A stretch of 64,000 nucleotides of DNA from NCBI GenBank assembly GCA_009760885.1, contig CM019692.1:55790964-55854963 (forward strand), read 5' to 3'. The translations under genes and the position numbers were made by a program. Source of the stretch: Achatina immaculata. Its lineage: Eukaryota > Mollusca > Gastropoda > Stylommatophora > Achatinidae. Under the pieces are notes generated by a model. That model was not told the DNA's origin and did no database searches. It saw only the letters and a list, made by a program, of their open reading frames with translations. Below are positions 34,331-45,225 of this stretch, piece after piece (position 1 is the stretch's first letter; every line of letters begins with the position of its first letter).

Positions 34331-34544
34331 TTACTGTCAATATTACCACTGCGAGCCCTGTGTGACGCAAGACCACAGAGGAAGGATGAAAGATTATTCC
34401 CAGATACAGAACTAGTTCACCAACTGCCTTGTTCTCTGTCATGGTATTTTCGGCCTTATTATTAAAGTCAAGACTTCTATCATGTCTTATTTTATCACGC
34501 CTATTAATGCACTATGGATCTACTGTCTAATGATCGCATTTATC

Positions 34545-35370
34545 TCTGCTATGGTGTTCTACTTTTATCTCTACCTTAGTGTTCTACTTTTATCTCTATC
34601 TTAGTGTTCTAATTTTATCTCTACCTTAGTGTTCTACTTTTATCTCTACTGTGGCGTTCTACTTTTATCTCTATCTTAGTGTTCTACTTTTATCTCTACT
34701 GTGGCGTTCTACTTTTATCTATACCTTAGTGTTCTACTTTTATCTCTATCTTAGTTTTCTACTTTTATCTCTGTCTTAGTGTTCTACTTTTATCTTCACT
34801 GTGGTGTTCTACTTCTATCTCCACCTTAGTGTTCTACACTTATCTCTACTGTGGTGTTCTACTGTTATCTATACTTTAGTGTTCTACTTTTATCTCTGCT
34901 GTGGTGTTTTACTTTTATGTTTACCTTAGTGTCTACTTTTATTTCCGTCTTAGTGTTCTATTTCTACTTCTATCTCCACCTTAGTGTTCTACCTTTATCT
35001 CTACTGTGGTGTTCTACTTTTATCCCTACTGTAGTGTTTTACTTTTATCTATATTTTAGTGTTCTACTTTTATCTCTCCTTTAATGCTCTACTTTTATCT
35101 CTACTGTGGTGTTCTACTTTTATCCCTACCTTAATGTTCTACTTTTACCTCTGCTGTGGTGTTCTACTTTTACCTCTACTGTGGTATTCTACTTGTATCT
35201 ATACTGTGGTGTTCTACTTATATCTCAACCTTGTGTTCTATTTTTATTTCTACTGTAGTGTTCTGCGTGTATCTTTATCTTAGTGTTCTACTTTTATCTC
35301 TACTGTGGTGTTCTAATTTTATGTCTACTGTGGTGTTCTATTTTTATCTCTACTGTGGTGTTCTACTTAC
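34545..35370. repeat. Minisatellite, 25-bp unit, about 33 copies
   Basis: Unit GTGTTCTACTTTTATCTCTA plus CCTTA or CTGTG. The two unit types alternate irregularly. Low-complexity hydrophobic frames over it are artefacts. Confidence 0.95.
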
Positions 35371-36142
35371 TTTGAAATCAAATATCCCTAATCCGTCTAG
35401 TAAGAGATTTAGTTTCAAATTGTCTACATTTTTTATGTCAAGGCTTCTTTTTTTTTTGCATTTTTTTTTCTTTCACTGCGTTTGTGCAAGTGATTTCCCC
35501 CAAATTAATGCCAATCTCCGAAGATCTTTAAAGAAATAAAAAGAATATATTAAAAGATCATTTCTTGAATCTCAGATTTCTTAAAATTGGAAATATAGAA
35601 CTCTCTTTCTCCGTCGACGATATCTTCCTCTTTCATTATTTTATGTATATTTATATATATATTTTTTGTGTGCATCGTCGCCTATTGATCGCCTTCATGT
35701 TTTCCTTGTTCGCCCCACTTTCTTCTGTTCGTACCGGATCTATTATCGAGCCTTTCTGTCTGTCTATGTTGCCTGGGTGCCCAAGAGCGTGTAACCTATA
35801 GCTCCCGCAGAGAATTCATCCAGATGGACTTTAAGCGACATATAAATGCATTGAGACCGCTCGTTGAAGAAGGAAATAAACTGTGAAGCTCGCGTAATGT
35901 GAACGCTGTATTGACCGAAACTCAGCTTTCAAATGATGTGGAGGAGGAAACATTGCAGAATTTAAATGTACGTATACGGTGAAACTGCACACTGTTCCGG
36001 TGCTAAGAATGAAATAAATTGTAGAGCTTGTGCGGTGTGGATAAAGTATGTAAAACTAGACTATACAGAGGGGGGGGGGGATGCGGTACAGGGTTTGAGA
36101 TGTATCGGAATTGGGATTTATAATAAATGTTTTAAATGTGCG
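35371..36142. other. Unannotated DNA
   Basis: T runs near 35450-35470, (TA)-rich DNA near 35648-35664, a G run at 36071-36080. No gene recognised. Confidence 0.5.
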
Positions 36143-36400
36143 GAGAAGGGGAGCTCACAAAGTATGAATTAAGAAATGATAAAAATTTCCTGAGAAGGGA
36201 AGTTCAAAACGTATGAATTAAGAAAGGATAAAAATTTCTTGAGAAGGGAAGCTCAAAACGTATGAATTAAGAAAGAATAAAAATTTCTTGAGAAGGGGAG
36301 CTCAGAACGTATTAATTAAGAAAGGATATAAATATCCTGAGAAGGGGAGCTCAAAACGTATTAACTAAGAAAGTATATCCCGAGAAGGGGAGTTGAAAAA
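36143..36400. repeat. Minisatellite, 49-bp unit, 5-6 copies
   Basis: GAGAAGGG starts at 36143, 36192, 36241 and 36290, each followed by AGCTCAAAACGTATGAATTA-type sequence. The rightmost units are shorter. Confidence 0.9.
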
Positions 36401-36959
36401 GTATGAAATAATACAGGATAAATGGTGTAATCAAATACGTGGAATAATAACAACAAAGCAGGATTTAATTACAGGAATAATGAGGTTTAATACTTACTGT
36501 AAAGAAGTAGTACAATGTTTAATACACAGAGTGCTGTTTGCATATGTAGATATGAAGATGCTACTACATAGCATTTATTTGCTTGGAAGAAGCAAGCTGA
36601 ACAGCTCTTAGTAGCACGCAGTAAGAAAGCATTACAGATCGCAGCATGGGTAATATGCAAACTTGTTTCCTGGGGCGTTCAGTGCTTTTGTTTGTTTCCT
36701 CTCTGGTCATGCCGATCTCTGTCCCTGGCTGAGATCTAATTCTCGTTCGGGTCAAGTGTCAAAAACACGTCAAAGACTGACTGCAATGCTGAACTAGTGT
36801 TGGGCCGAGTGAGTTTTTAATATCTTCCTCTTTTGCGGACTCTGTCAGTCTTGGTTATTTTTATCCGATTTTTTAAATCTTTTTTTTTTTTTTTGCAAAA
36901 CACAAATATTGTTAGCCTCACGAAGTTGATTAGTTTCCCCAACAGTTATAACTAAACGA
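36401..36959. other. Unannotated DNA
   Basis: Nothing recognised apart from a T run at about 36880-36894. Confidence 0.5.
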
Positions 36960-37607
36960 AGGAAGGGTTTACTTGCAAGTATAAAATTAAACGGAACTAT
37001 TCTAAAGCAAGTGCAGAAATTCAAATACCTTAGAGCAGTAATAACTTCAGATGGGAAATGCAGAACAGAAATTAGGAACAGAGTAGGCCAAGCAAAGATT
37101 GCATTTCAGAGAATGAGAAACATATTAGCTAACACATCCTTCTCTGTGAATGTTAGAAAACGAGTCCTAAAATGCTATATTGAACCTATCTTGTTATATG
37201 GAAGTGAATCATGGACAATAGGCAAGTCTGCACAAAAATCATTGGAAGCAGCAGAAATGTGGTTTATTAGAAGAATGTTGCGAATTCCCTGGACAGCAGA
37301 AAATAACTAATGAAGAATGTATGAGAAGAGCTGGAGAGACAAACAAATCTTGTCAAAAAGATAAGAGAGAGACAATGTACTTTCATAGGACATGCAATGA
37401 GAAGAGGGGGCATTGAAAATATTATAGCACCAGGAAAAATAGAAGGAAGAAGATCAAGAGGAAGACCAAGAGAAATGATACTGGACAGTCTGACAGGATG
37501 GTGTGAGAGGAGATCACCAACTGAGCTGATGGCCTGCATGAAGGATCGTGTACTCTGGAGAAGCATGACAGCCAGCGCCAGTCGGCACGGCACCTGATGA
37601 TGATGAA
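36960..37607 (+). mobile_element. LINE B2, ORF C-terminal part
   Basis: Plus-strand copy closely similar to the 3' third of LINE B1. It reads SIKLNGTILKQVQKFKYLRA, VITSDGKCRTEIRNR, LYGSESWTIGKSAQKSLEAA, RRMLRIPWTA, then two frameshifts (near 37303 and 37345), then CTFIGHAMRRGGIENII, SRGRPREMILDSLTGW and SASRHGT stop. The tail is (TGA)3. It begins after the YADD region, so no RT catalytic core is present. Only AAACGA (36954, 37613) hints at a TSD. Confidence 0.88.
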
Positions 37608-37689
37608 TAAAGAAACGATAAAAGATGTTAGTAAACGAGGAGTGAGAAAGTGAACTGAAGATTAGTCCACTGACTAAGAAGGGATATAT

Positions 37690-38010
37690 TTAGCTTCTTT
37701 CTTCTTCTTCTTCTTCTGCTCTCTTCCTGGAACTGATAGTATGATGTTTTTTTAGCAGTCGACCCGGTAAATATATTGAAACACAGCATCTTTTCGGACT
37801 GGGAGGGAGTTACAGGGAACTATTTTTTCACTCCCTTAATGGACATTAAAAAAACAAGTGTGCAGTATCTCCTGTCCAGTTATCCAGTCTTGGCTTGTTA
37901 CTGGGGGTTCCAGCGGAGAGGTGGGACAGAGTTATGGTTCGCCATCTCTGAACTTAGAATATCGGCAATGGGTTGCTGACTGGCAAATGGGACAACGTCT
38001 TCGTCCCAAT
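37690..38010. mobile_element. SINE-like repeat G, damaged copy
   Basis: Starts with (TTC)n (about 37695-37716) and TGGAACT. Further right, GTTACTGGGGGTTCCAGCGG, AGAGGTGGGACAGAGTTATGG and TTGCTGACTGGCAAAT match other G copies on the reverse strand. The interior (about 37740-37890) is unrelated, so it is either broken by an insertion or two fragments. Confidence 0.5.
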
Positions 38011-38919
38011 ACGTCTCTGTAAGAGAGGTTGAAGCTTATTTTAATTCCATATGATAAAAAACCGTCAAAAAAGTACATAACTTTGTTTATTTTAACAGCT
38101 ATTTAAACTGTATATGAAAGTTAGTTTTTAAAGAAATATTACCAGAGTGATTTCCTGAATATCTCACTTCAGAGAAGAACTTGTGTATTTCACAAGCTCA
38201 CTAGGCCAAGCGTGCAATTCAATGGTGGTCCTGAGCTGAAATAAAAGAGCTGAAACGAGCGAACTATCTACACGGCCCGCTGTGAGTTCAGTGACCAAGC
38301 CTATGCATGCCAGAGTTTATTGCGCCTGGGAAGTCATCCGTGGCGTGTTCAGCAGGGTCTAATGATGTTGTGTATCTCTTTTTTTGTTTTGTTTTTTTGG
38401 AAGAGTCTGTGCACCCTCTTTCAAACGTAAAGTTTTCAGACGCACCGTCTAAGACTGGCGAAATCAGCAGCGCTTAATAAACCGTGACTATTTTTGTTTT
38501 ATTGTTACGTGTGTCGTACACCGCGGGAGCTGATTGGGCGTGGATAAGGACGGCTTCAACGCTTTATGAAGCATTAAGAAGGAATGCCAGCTATTTGTGC
38601 ACGACATCAAGGCCCAGGAGAACGAAGATACACATGTAAACATGGCGATTTGTAAACGTGTAAGGAACCAGCTTTCCGAGTGAGAATCCGGTAAGCGAAT
38701 TAGCAAATAGAGAAAACTCTTGGAAGACCTGATGGATGCATTTGACGGATAAAAAAAGAAAAAAGTCACATTTAAATACGAAACTGCTCTATTTCTCCTC
38801 TAAATCCCCCCTACTCCCACAAAAACGAGAAATATAAAACAAAATAGCTAGTGGGGTGGGTGGGGGAAGAGAAAAGTTAGAGAGTCACTAAATTCTTGCC
38901 TATTTTATCAACTCAGAAG
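38011..38919. other. Unannotated DNA
   Basis: No gene recognised. Confidence 0.5.
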
Positions 38920-39157
38920 ACGCTGTCCGATTTGACAGTCAGTGAGCCGTAGCTGACCAAGACCTTGTCACAGCTCTCCCATGGTACCCCCAGTAACAGG
39001 CCTAGCCTGGTTGACGCTACAAGAACGGCCATTGTCCCAGTGGTGGTGGAGCCTGCTAAAGCAAGCCGACACGATGCTTCAGTATCTTCGTCGAAATGGC
39101 CGCAAAGAACACCAAACTCACAATTCTAGTGAGATAGAAGAAGAAGAAGAAGAAGAC
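38920..39157 (+). mobile_element. SINE-like repeat G, most complete copy
   Basis: Order: GATTTGACAGTCAGTGAGCC, GCTGACCAAGACCTTGTCAC, CCCCAGTAACAGGCCTAGCC, GTGGTGGTGGAGCCTGCTAA, GCCGACACGATGCTTCAG, GCCGCAAAGAACACCA, then GTGAGATA and a (GAA)n tail at about 39129-39151. The same order recurs at 39569-39740 (reverse), 52090-52316 and 63705-63960. It is non-coding and resembles a SINE. I could not find convincing A and B boxes, so the class is uncertain. Confidence 0.65.
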
Positions 39158-39560
39158 CGAAATTGGTGAAGTAACTGAAAATACAATAAAAATATCACCA
39201 TCTTGAACTGGGACATTTAACTGACATAATAAGAGAAAAAAATAAAACCAATCCTCTCACGCCATATAGGCAAGTATAGCAGGCAACAAGGAAGATGCGG
39301 TCAGCATCACCTGACGCTGACTTTACTTTCCCATCTCCAATGTCAGTCAGCGTTTGTTTACTTACTTTTTGGAGGGAGGAATGAGAAGGAAAGTTTTATT
39401 GTAGTTGTTGTCCTGTCTCACTGGAAATATGAGCACGAGATTCTGTCTAGCCAATGCGGTGAAGATGTTGGAGCACAGCATTGTGTCGAACTGGTAATTG
39501 GTTGTTGCAGCTATTTTTGTCAGTTCCTGTGTGAGTTAAAGAGCAGAAAGTGTGCAATAC
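39158..39560. other. Unannotated DNA
   Basis: Nothing recognised. Confidence 0.5.
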
Positions 39561-39568
39561 TTCTTAAG

Positions 39569-39745
39569 CAGACTCCACCACCATGGGAACAATGGGGATC
39601 CTGGCCCCGTTAGCTAGGCTAGGCCTGTTACTGGATGCACCAACGAAGAAACGCGACAGAGCCTTGGTCAGCTATTTTTCGCCAACCTTGACGCTAGGAT
39701 GTCAGTTATTGGTCGCTGACTGTCAAATCAAGCAACTTCTTCGCC
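39569..39745 (-). mobile_element. SINE-like repeat G, reverse copy, truncated
   Basis: Reverse complement of the first half of the G repeat: GACTCCACCACCATGGGAAC, CTAGGCCTGTTACTGGATGC, GAGCCTTGGTCAGC and CGCTGACTGTCAAATC. The half with the tail is missing. Confidence 0.65.
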
Positions 39746-40117
39746 TTCTGAGGAATTCATTGGTTGGTTTTCCAACGATTTTTAAACATCTGTGATAGGA
39801 TGTTGTGGGTGAATACATGTTCATGGTTCGGAGAAACACAGGTTCGAATTACGGGAAAGTGTGCCAGTGTTCTAGTTAGTGCCAAACCCCAGTCTTCTCA
39901 GTCTAACAGCTGCTTCGAAAGCACAGAACTCTGGGGGACACTGATAAATACGGTGTAAACGACACTGACAATGAATTAGACGAGAGTTGCTCTGAGAGTA
40001 AGAAAGGTTTGCAATAATTCCCGAGCACTCTTTCACGGCACTTTGACTTTTAACTGTAATGTAAGAGTCAAAGTTTTACAGCTGGAGGTGGCCATGTCTG
40101 ATCAGCTTGATACATTA
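39746..40117. other. Unannotated DNA
   Basis: Nothing recognised. Confidence 0.5.
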
Positions 40118-40350
40118 TCAGCAATGGGAGATCAAACATCTTACATTATCATTCATCATCTTACATTATCAGTCATCTTACATTCTCAGCAATGGACGAT
40201 CAGTCATCTTACATTATCAATCATCTTACTTTATTAATCATCTTACTTTATCAATCATCTTACATTCTCAGCAATGGGCGATCAATCATCTTACATTATC
40301 AATCATCTTACATTATCAATCATCTTACATTATCAACCATCTTACATTAT
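40118..40350. repeat. Minisatellite, 17-bp unit
   Basis: Unit AATCATCTTACATTATC, interrupted by AGCAATGG(G/A)CGATC segments at about 40120, 40188 and 40270. Confidence 0.9.
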
Positions 40351-40950
40351 GAAAAAAATTTGTTATATTTGAAAGAAGAACATTACTTTAATGTGTTTCT
40401 GAAGCCGTGATGCCCGAAAAGGAAATGGGTTTATGACACAGGAAGTCAGTCGTTCAAATTCAACCTCTTGCAGATACCCTGCTTGAGACACGTACACACG
40501 TGGTCTCCTGGAAACGTCAAATGTGAACTGGACAACAGCAATAACAACAAATAAACAAGCAATTTATTTTACACATAGGCAGTTTATGAACATGATTTCA
40601 GGTACACATTTTCAAATGAGAGACAACGAAGCTGTCACGTGCAGTCTTGTCAAATGCGAGCTTCAAATTTAGACAGTTCGTGTCAATTACTCAACATAAT
40701 TCTCGTTTTGTACGGATCTGGTATCTTCGGTATATCTTCTCAGTTTACTCCAGCCTCTAACACCTTGTCATATCTTGGTTATTTCAAAAAAAAAGACTGG
40801 TTATTTTTATCTGGGGAAAGTTTCGTCTACGGGTATCGTCTCAATACTGTCAGTCAGAGGCGTTGCTGCACTGTTTTAAGCCATATATTAGTTTAGACGA
40901 CATAATGAGTTCACCCAATACTTTGGTGGCTAAATGTTTGTTATTGTTCT
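40351..40950. other. Unannotated DNA
   Basis: No gene recognised. An open frame at 40639-40896 lacks motifs. Confidence 0.45.
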
Positions 40951-41420
40951 TGTTATTATTATAATGTACAGTGCCGGGTAGCGTTGGCGATCATGGTTCT
41001 CCACCGTGTGCTGTCCTTTGTTGTTTCCGATTAGTTCAGAAGCTTTCCTTTTTTTTCCATGACACTTGGTCAGTCCAATGAGATATTCTTCCCTTGGCTT
41101 TCTGCTGTTCCTTTTTTCCCCCTTTGAATTTTTCAGTCATTATTCTGTTCTCCAACTTGTGTTTTCAAATGGCATGTCTAAGAGACTTTCACTCTTTTTT
41201 TCTTATAATTCTAACCAGTTTTCGTTGTTTTGAAACTTCTTTGATGACCTCTTCGTTTGTTTTCCTGTCTGTTAACGGTACCTGGTGCATCCTTCTCCAA
41301 AACCATATCTTTGTTGCTTCCAGTTTCTTTGTCATCTTTTGTTGACTGTTCAAGTTTCCCAGCAGTATAGCACTATTGGTTCTATATAGCACTGTAATAC
41401 TCTTTTTTCTCACTTTACTG
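40951..41420 (-). mobile_element. LINE B3, divergent B-type C-terminal part
   Basis: Minus strand: TVLYRTNSAILLGNLNSQQK, KLEATKIWFWRRMHQVPLTD, RKTNEEVIKEVSKQRKLVRI and IRKKESLRHAI in one frame of about 75 codons. Then follow broken text and the 3' end GTGCCGGGTAGCGTTGGCGA (as read on the plus strand), a variant of the B1/B2 3' end GTGCCGTGCCGACTGGCG. No RT core. Confidence 0.7.
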
Positions 41421-41457
41421 ACATTTAGCTAAAACAATGTTTATAGAACATATATAT

Positions 41458-41546
41458 GTACGCCACATGTATATCGGTCAATCGCGGATTTCCATATATA
41501 AGTAAGAGTGAGAAATCCGCTGTTGACTGATATACATGTGGTGTAC
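41458..41546. repeat. Imperfect palindrome, 35-bp arms
   Basis: GTACGCCACATGTATATCGG... (41458-41492) pairs with the reverse complement of 41512-41546 with about four mismatches and a loop of about 19 bp. It lies at one end of dispersed repeat X. Confidence 0.85.
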
Positions 41547-41812
41547 AGATACTACATGTATTTAATGCTTTGGTCTGGAATTATTCTAATATTATCTCAT
41601 TATTCTAATATATAACGCATATTACATTCTACCTGATGTGTCCTCGCCTACAATCTCGGCGACTGGTAGCAAAATAGTATCAGACTACTAGAGGTTTAGC
41701 TGTCACTCGTGTCAGACTGACAGCACAAGTTTTGATGTTTTATTTTCTGCCATGTCTGTCGAGTTTCCAAAGACTATGACGTATATTCTATAAGAAGAAT
41801 CAGCATATGACG
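41547..41812 (+). repeat. Dispersed repeat X, copy 1
   Basis: Matches the reverse complement of 47185-47460 and 49034-49310. Shared words are CTACTAGAGGTTTA(G/A)CTGTC, TGTCTGTCGAGTTT, CAAAGACTA and TTCTATAAGAAGAATCAG. It continues into the palindrome at 41458-41546, of which the other copies keep one arm. Non-coding, class unknown. Confidence 0.75.
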
Positions 41813-42029
41813 AAGTAACAGCTTTCTCTCCTTATACGTGCATGAGGAGAAAGATGACAATAATAGTAATTCTCAAGCATTAAATCTATTTTTTTAAAAT
41901 TAATTTTAAAAACTATATTCTGTGGCACTGCACATCGTAGAGGTGTCTGATATTAGTACCTCCACATGTTCTAGGCCACTACAACATTGTGAAGTAGATC
42001 AGACAGCACCTTTCCTCGCCACATTTGTA

Positions 42030-42165
42030 TTTCCCAGGCAAATTCCAGGGACCTATTTTCTGAGGCTGGTTTGACCTTGGTACGGATACGTAGGAAAGCA
42101 AATTCCTCCTCAGTGGATATTCTAGTCGGAGGTCGAATGCACTAACAACTACACCACCGCCGCAG
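42030..42165 (-). mobile_element. Probable tRNA-derived SINE or tRNA pseudogene
   Basis: On the minus strand it begins GCTGCGGCGGTGGTGTAGTT then GTTAGTGCATTCGACCTCCG. TGGTGTAGTTG (plus 42146-42156) fits the pol III A box TRGYNNARNNG, and GACTAGAATATCC downstream looks like a degraded B box. The rest does not fold as a tRNA by eye, so a SINE head is more likely than a gene. Confidence 0.5.
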
Positions 42166-42304
42166 CGAATAAATCTGTTTTGATTACTTTATCTCAAGTG
42201 AAGTTTTCTGTTGCCTGATTTAATTTTTTTATTCCTGACTTTATTATCTCGCTTTATGTCTAATTCTGAGAGCTTACAAGGCAGGTATCACCGCTTTTAC
42301 TGGG

Positions 42305-43071
42305 TCAGTCAGTCAGTCATTTGCATGTTCCTTGCGGAACTTTGCCTCCTTAACAGCTCTCCTGTAGGCCTCTCGGTTGTGGGCAAGATGGCCTGCTGAC
42401 ATTCGCAGATCATCAACGATGTCTTGCAGCCATCTTCGCCTTGGTCTTACTCTCTTTTTTCCCATTATGTATCCTTGCAAGACAATATTCTCTAGATTAT
42501 CATGACGTTTAATGTGTCCAAAATATTTAAGCTTTCGCTGTTTAACCCTCTTTTCCTCTATACTAGCTAGCTTTCTTTAATATTAAGTTCTTGTACTATG
42601 GATATATTTGTTATTTTTTGTATCCATAATATTTGAAGAACTCTTCTGCAGCATTTACATTCAAAGGCATTTATGTGTTTCTCAGCTGTTTTGTTAAGTA
42701 TCCTGGTCTCATAGGCATATGTTGCGATGGGAAAGATGCATGCCCTTAAAAATCTAATTTTTGTAGATCTGTCTGTTCCTCTCCACAGATCCTTTAGTTG
42801 TTTTACTTTTTGAAGTGCGATAAATGTCCTCCTTTTAATTTCCCTCATTGTATCTCCATTATTAGCTAGCAATGATCCAAGATATTCAAAACTCTCCACT
42901 TCTTCCAGTTTTTCCTCATTGATACATATATCAGCTGCCTTATTTGTTTTGTCAGTTGTCATCAATTTAGTTTTATTTGCATTGAGATAGAGGTTTTGCT
43001 CTTCGCATTAAGATAGAGATTTTGCTCTTCGCATTAAGATAGAGGTTTTGCTCTTCACTACTCTTACGGAT
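42305..43071 (-). mobile_element. LINE A4, RTE-type, 5'-truncated
   Basis: Minus strand: EEQNLYLNA..., then MMTTDKTNKAADICINEEKL, EEVESFEYLGSLLANNGDTM, IATYAYETRILNKTAEKHIN, CKCCRRVLQILWIQ, then the C-terminal segment with frame breaks, and a (TCAG)n tail at about 42305-42319. About 132 codons are open (42567-42965). Compared with A1 it has a stretch of 26-bp repeats at its 5' side. Flanks TTTTACTGGG (42295-42304) and TTTTGCTGTG (43072-43081) agree at 8 of 10 positions and may be a decayed TSD. Confidence 0.87.
42979..43056. repeat. 26-bp tandem repeat, 3 copies, inside LINE A4
   Basis: GCATT(A/G)AGATAGAG starts at 42979, 43005 and 43031. On the minus strand one unit encodes EEQNLYLNA, present once in LINE A1. 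The array is thus a local triplication of LINE coding sequence, and 26 bp shifts the frame. Confidence 0.9.
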
Positions 43072-43081
43072 TTTTGCTGTG

Positions 43082-43369
43082 TGTGTATAGAATACAAAGG
43101 GTAAATATAACTTCTGAGGAGAATATTGTCTGAGAGGAGAGTAATGGCGGTGACCATTACAATTCAAACGGTAGACTGCTCTGGACTGAGCAGCGATTTA
43201 TGGTCTGCTGCACATGACAGATCGTGCTGTTAAACGGACACTTAAATTTTACTTTCAATACACGTTTATTTCATCCGGTTTCCAGAAAGTTAAGTGTAAT
43301 AATTCTTATCTTTAAGCTTATCTGTATGACCAGCTGGAAAAAAAAAACTAATAAATATAATAACAAAAA
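43082..43369. other. Unannotated DNA
   Basis: Nothing recognised. Confidence 0.5.
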
Positions 43370-44111
43370 AACGGAGGCGAATTGGACATAGAGTCAGAAA
43401 GCAGAGAGATTACATAGGAAGACTGAAATAGAACCCAATAGGAAAGACTACAGAGGGAATAATATATGGAGAAGGGAGTGTAAAGGCAGAGAGATGACAT
43501 AGCAAGACAGACTTTGACATAGAACCCTACAGGGAAGACTATAGAGAGAAGAATATATGGATAAGGGACACAATGAAGATTCTAAAAGCAGAGAGATGAC
43601 ATAGCAAGACAGACTTTGACATAGAACCCTACAGGTAAGACTATAGAGAGAAGAATATATGGATAAGGGAGACAATTATGATTCTAAAAGCAGAGAGACG
43701 ACATAGCAAAAGACTCGTAGACTTTGACATAGAACCCTACAGGTAAGACTACAGAAGGAAGAATATATGGAGAAGGGATACAATGAAGATTCTAAAAGCA
43801 GAGAGATGACATAGCAAAACAGACTTTGACACAGAACCCTACAGGTAAGACTATAGAAGGAAGAATATATGGAGAAGGGATACAATGAAGATTCTAAAAG
43901 CAGAGAGATGACATAGCAAGACAGACTTTGACATAGAACCCTACAGGGAAGACTATAGAGGGAAGAATGTATGGAGAAGGGATACAATGAAGATTCTAAA
44001 AGCAGAAGGACTCACTTGTGACTTAGACAACAAGGCCAGAGATAAAAATTGCTTGAAAGCCTTTATCTATGGCTTTGTACTGGGGAAGAGCGGCTGCAGA
44101 CAGTGATGATG
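43370..44111 (+). mobile_element. LINE J1, ORF C terminus with 102-bp tandem amplification
   Basis: Plus strand: RRRIGHRVRKQRDYIGRLK near the left (equivalent to the LGH region), then repeated blocks, then EPYREDYRGKNVWRRDTMKI, LKAEGLTCDLDNKARDKNCL and KAFIYGF before a (TGATGA) tail. This is the C terminus of a LINE ORF like J2 (DWRAFIRGLCS). The blocks EPYR.DYR.KN.W...TMKIL KA are present about five times in tandem, each 102 bp, or 34 codons. Confidence 0.75.
43390..44010. repeat. Minisatellite, 102-bp unit, about 5-6 copies, inside LINE J1
   Basis: GAGATGACATAGC starts at 43491, 43593, 43695, 43803 and 43905. One copy carries a 6-bp insertion. A shorter degenerate unit lies at the left. 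Because 102 is divisible by 3, long frames survive on the minus strand as artefacts. Confidence 0.93.
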
Positions 44112-44310
44112 AAGGGTGTATTTCTTCAACTTTTGCAGTACTGTATACGCTACATTACAAAATCCAGTCGTCTAACACAGCTCACATTACTCGTTGTCAA
44201 TGTAACCCTAATTGTGTTATTCTTCAGCAAACTGTCTTCTTTGTACTGTCGTAATTACAGCTTTCCTCTGTCCATCTTGTAGTTTACTTAGACTTTTTTG
44301 ATGATTCTTC
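44112..44310. other. Unannotated DNA
   Basis: Nothing recognised. Confidence 0.5.

Positions 44311-45225
<915 letters not shown>

Noticed and set aside
34545..35539. Hydrophobic membrane-protein-like frames
   Set aside because: Produced by the 25-bp TTTTATCTCTA-type array.
39834..39850. B-box-like GGTTCGAATTACGGG, possible tRNA gene
   Set aside because: No A box or acceptor-stem pairing at the required distance.
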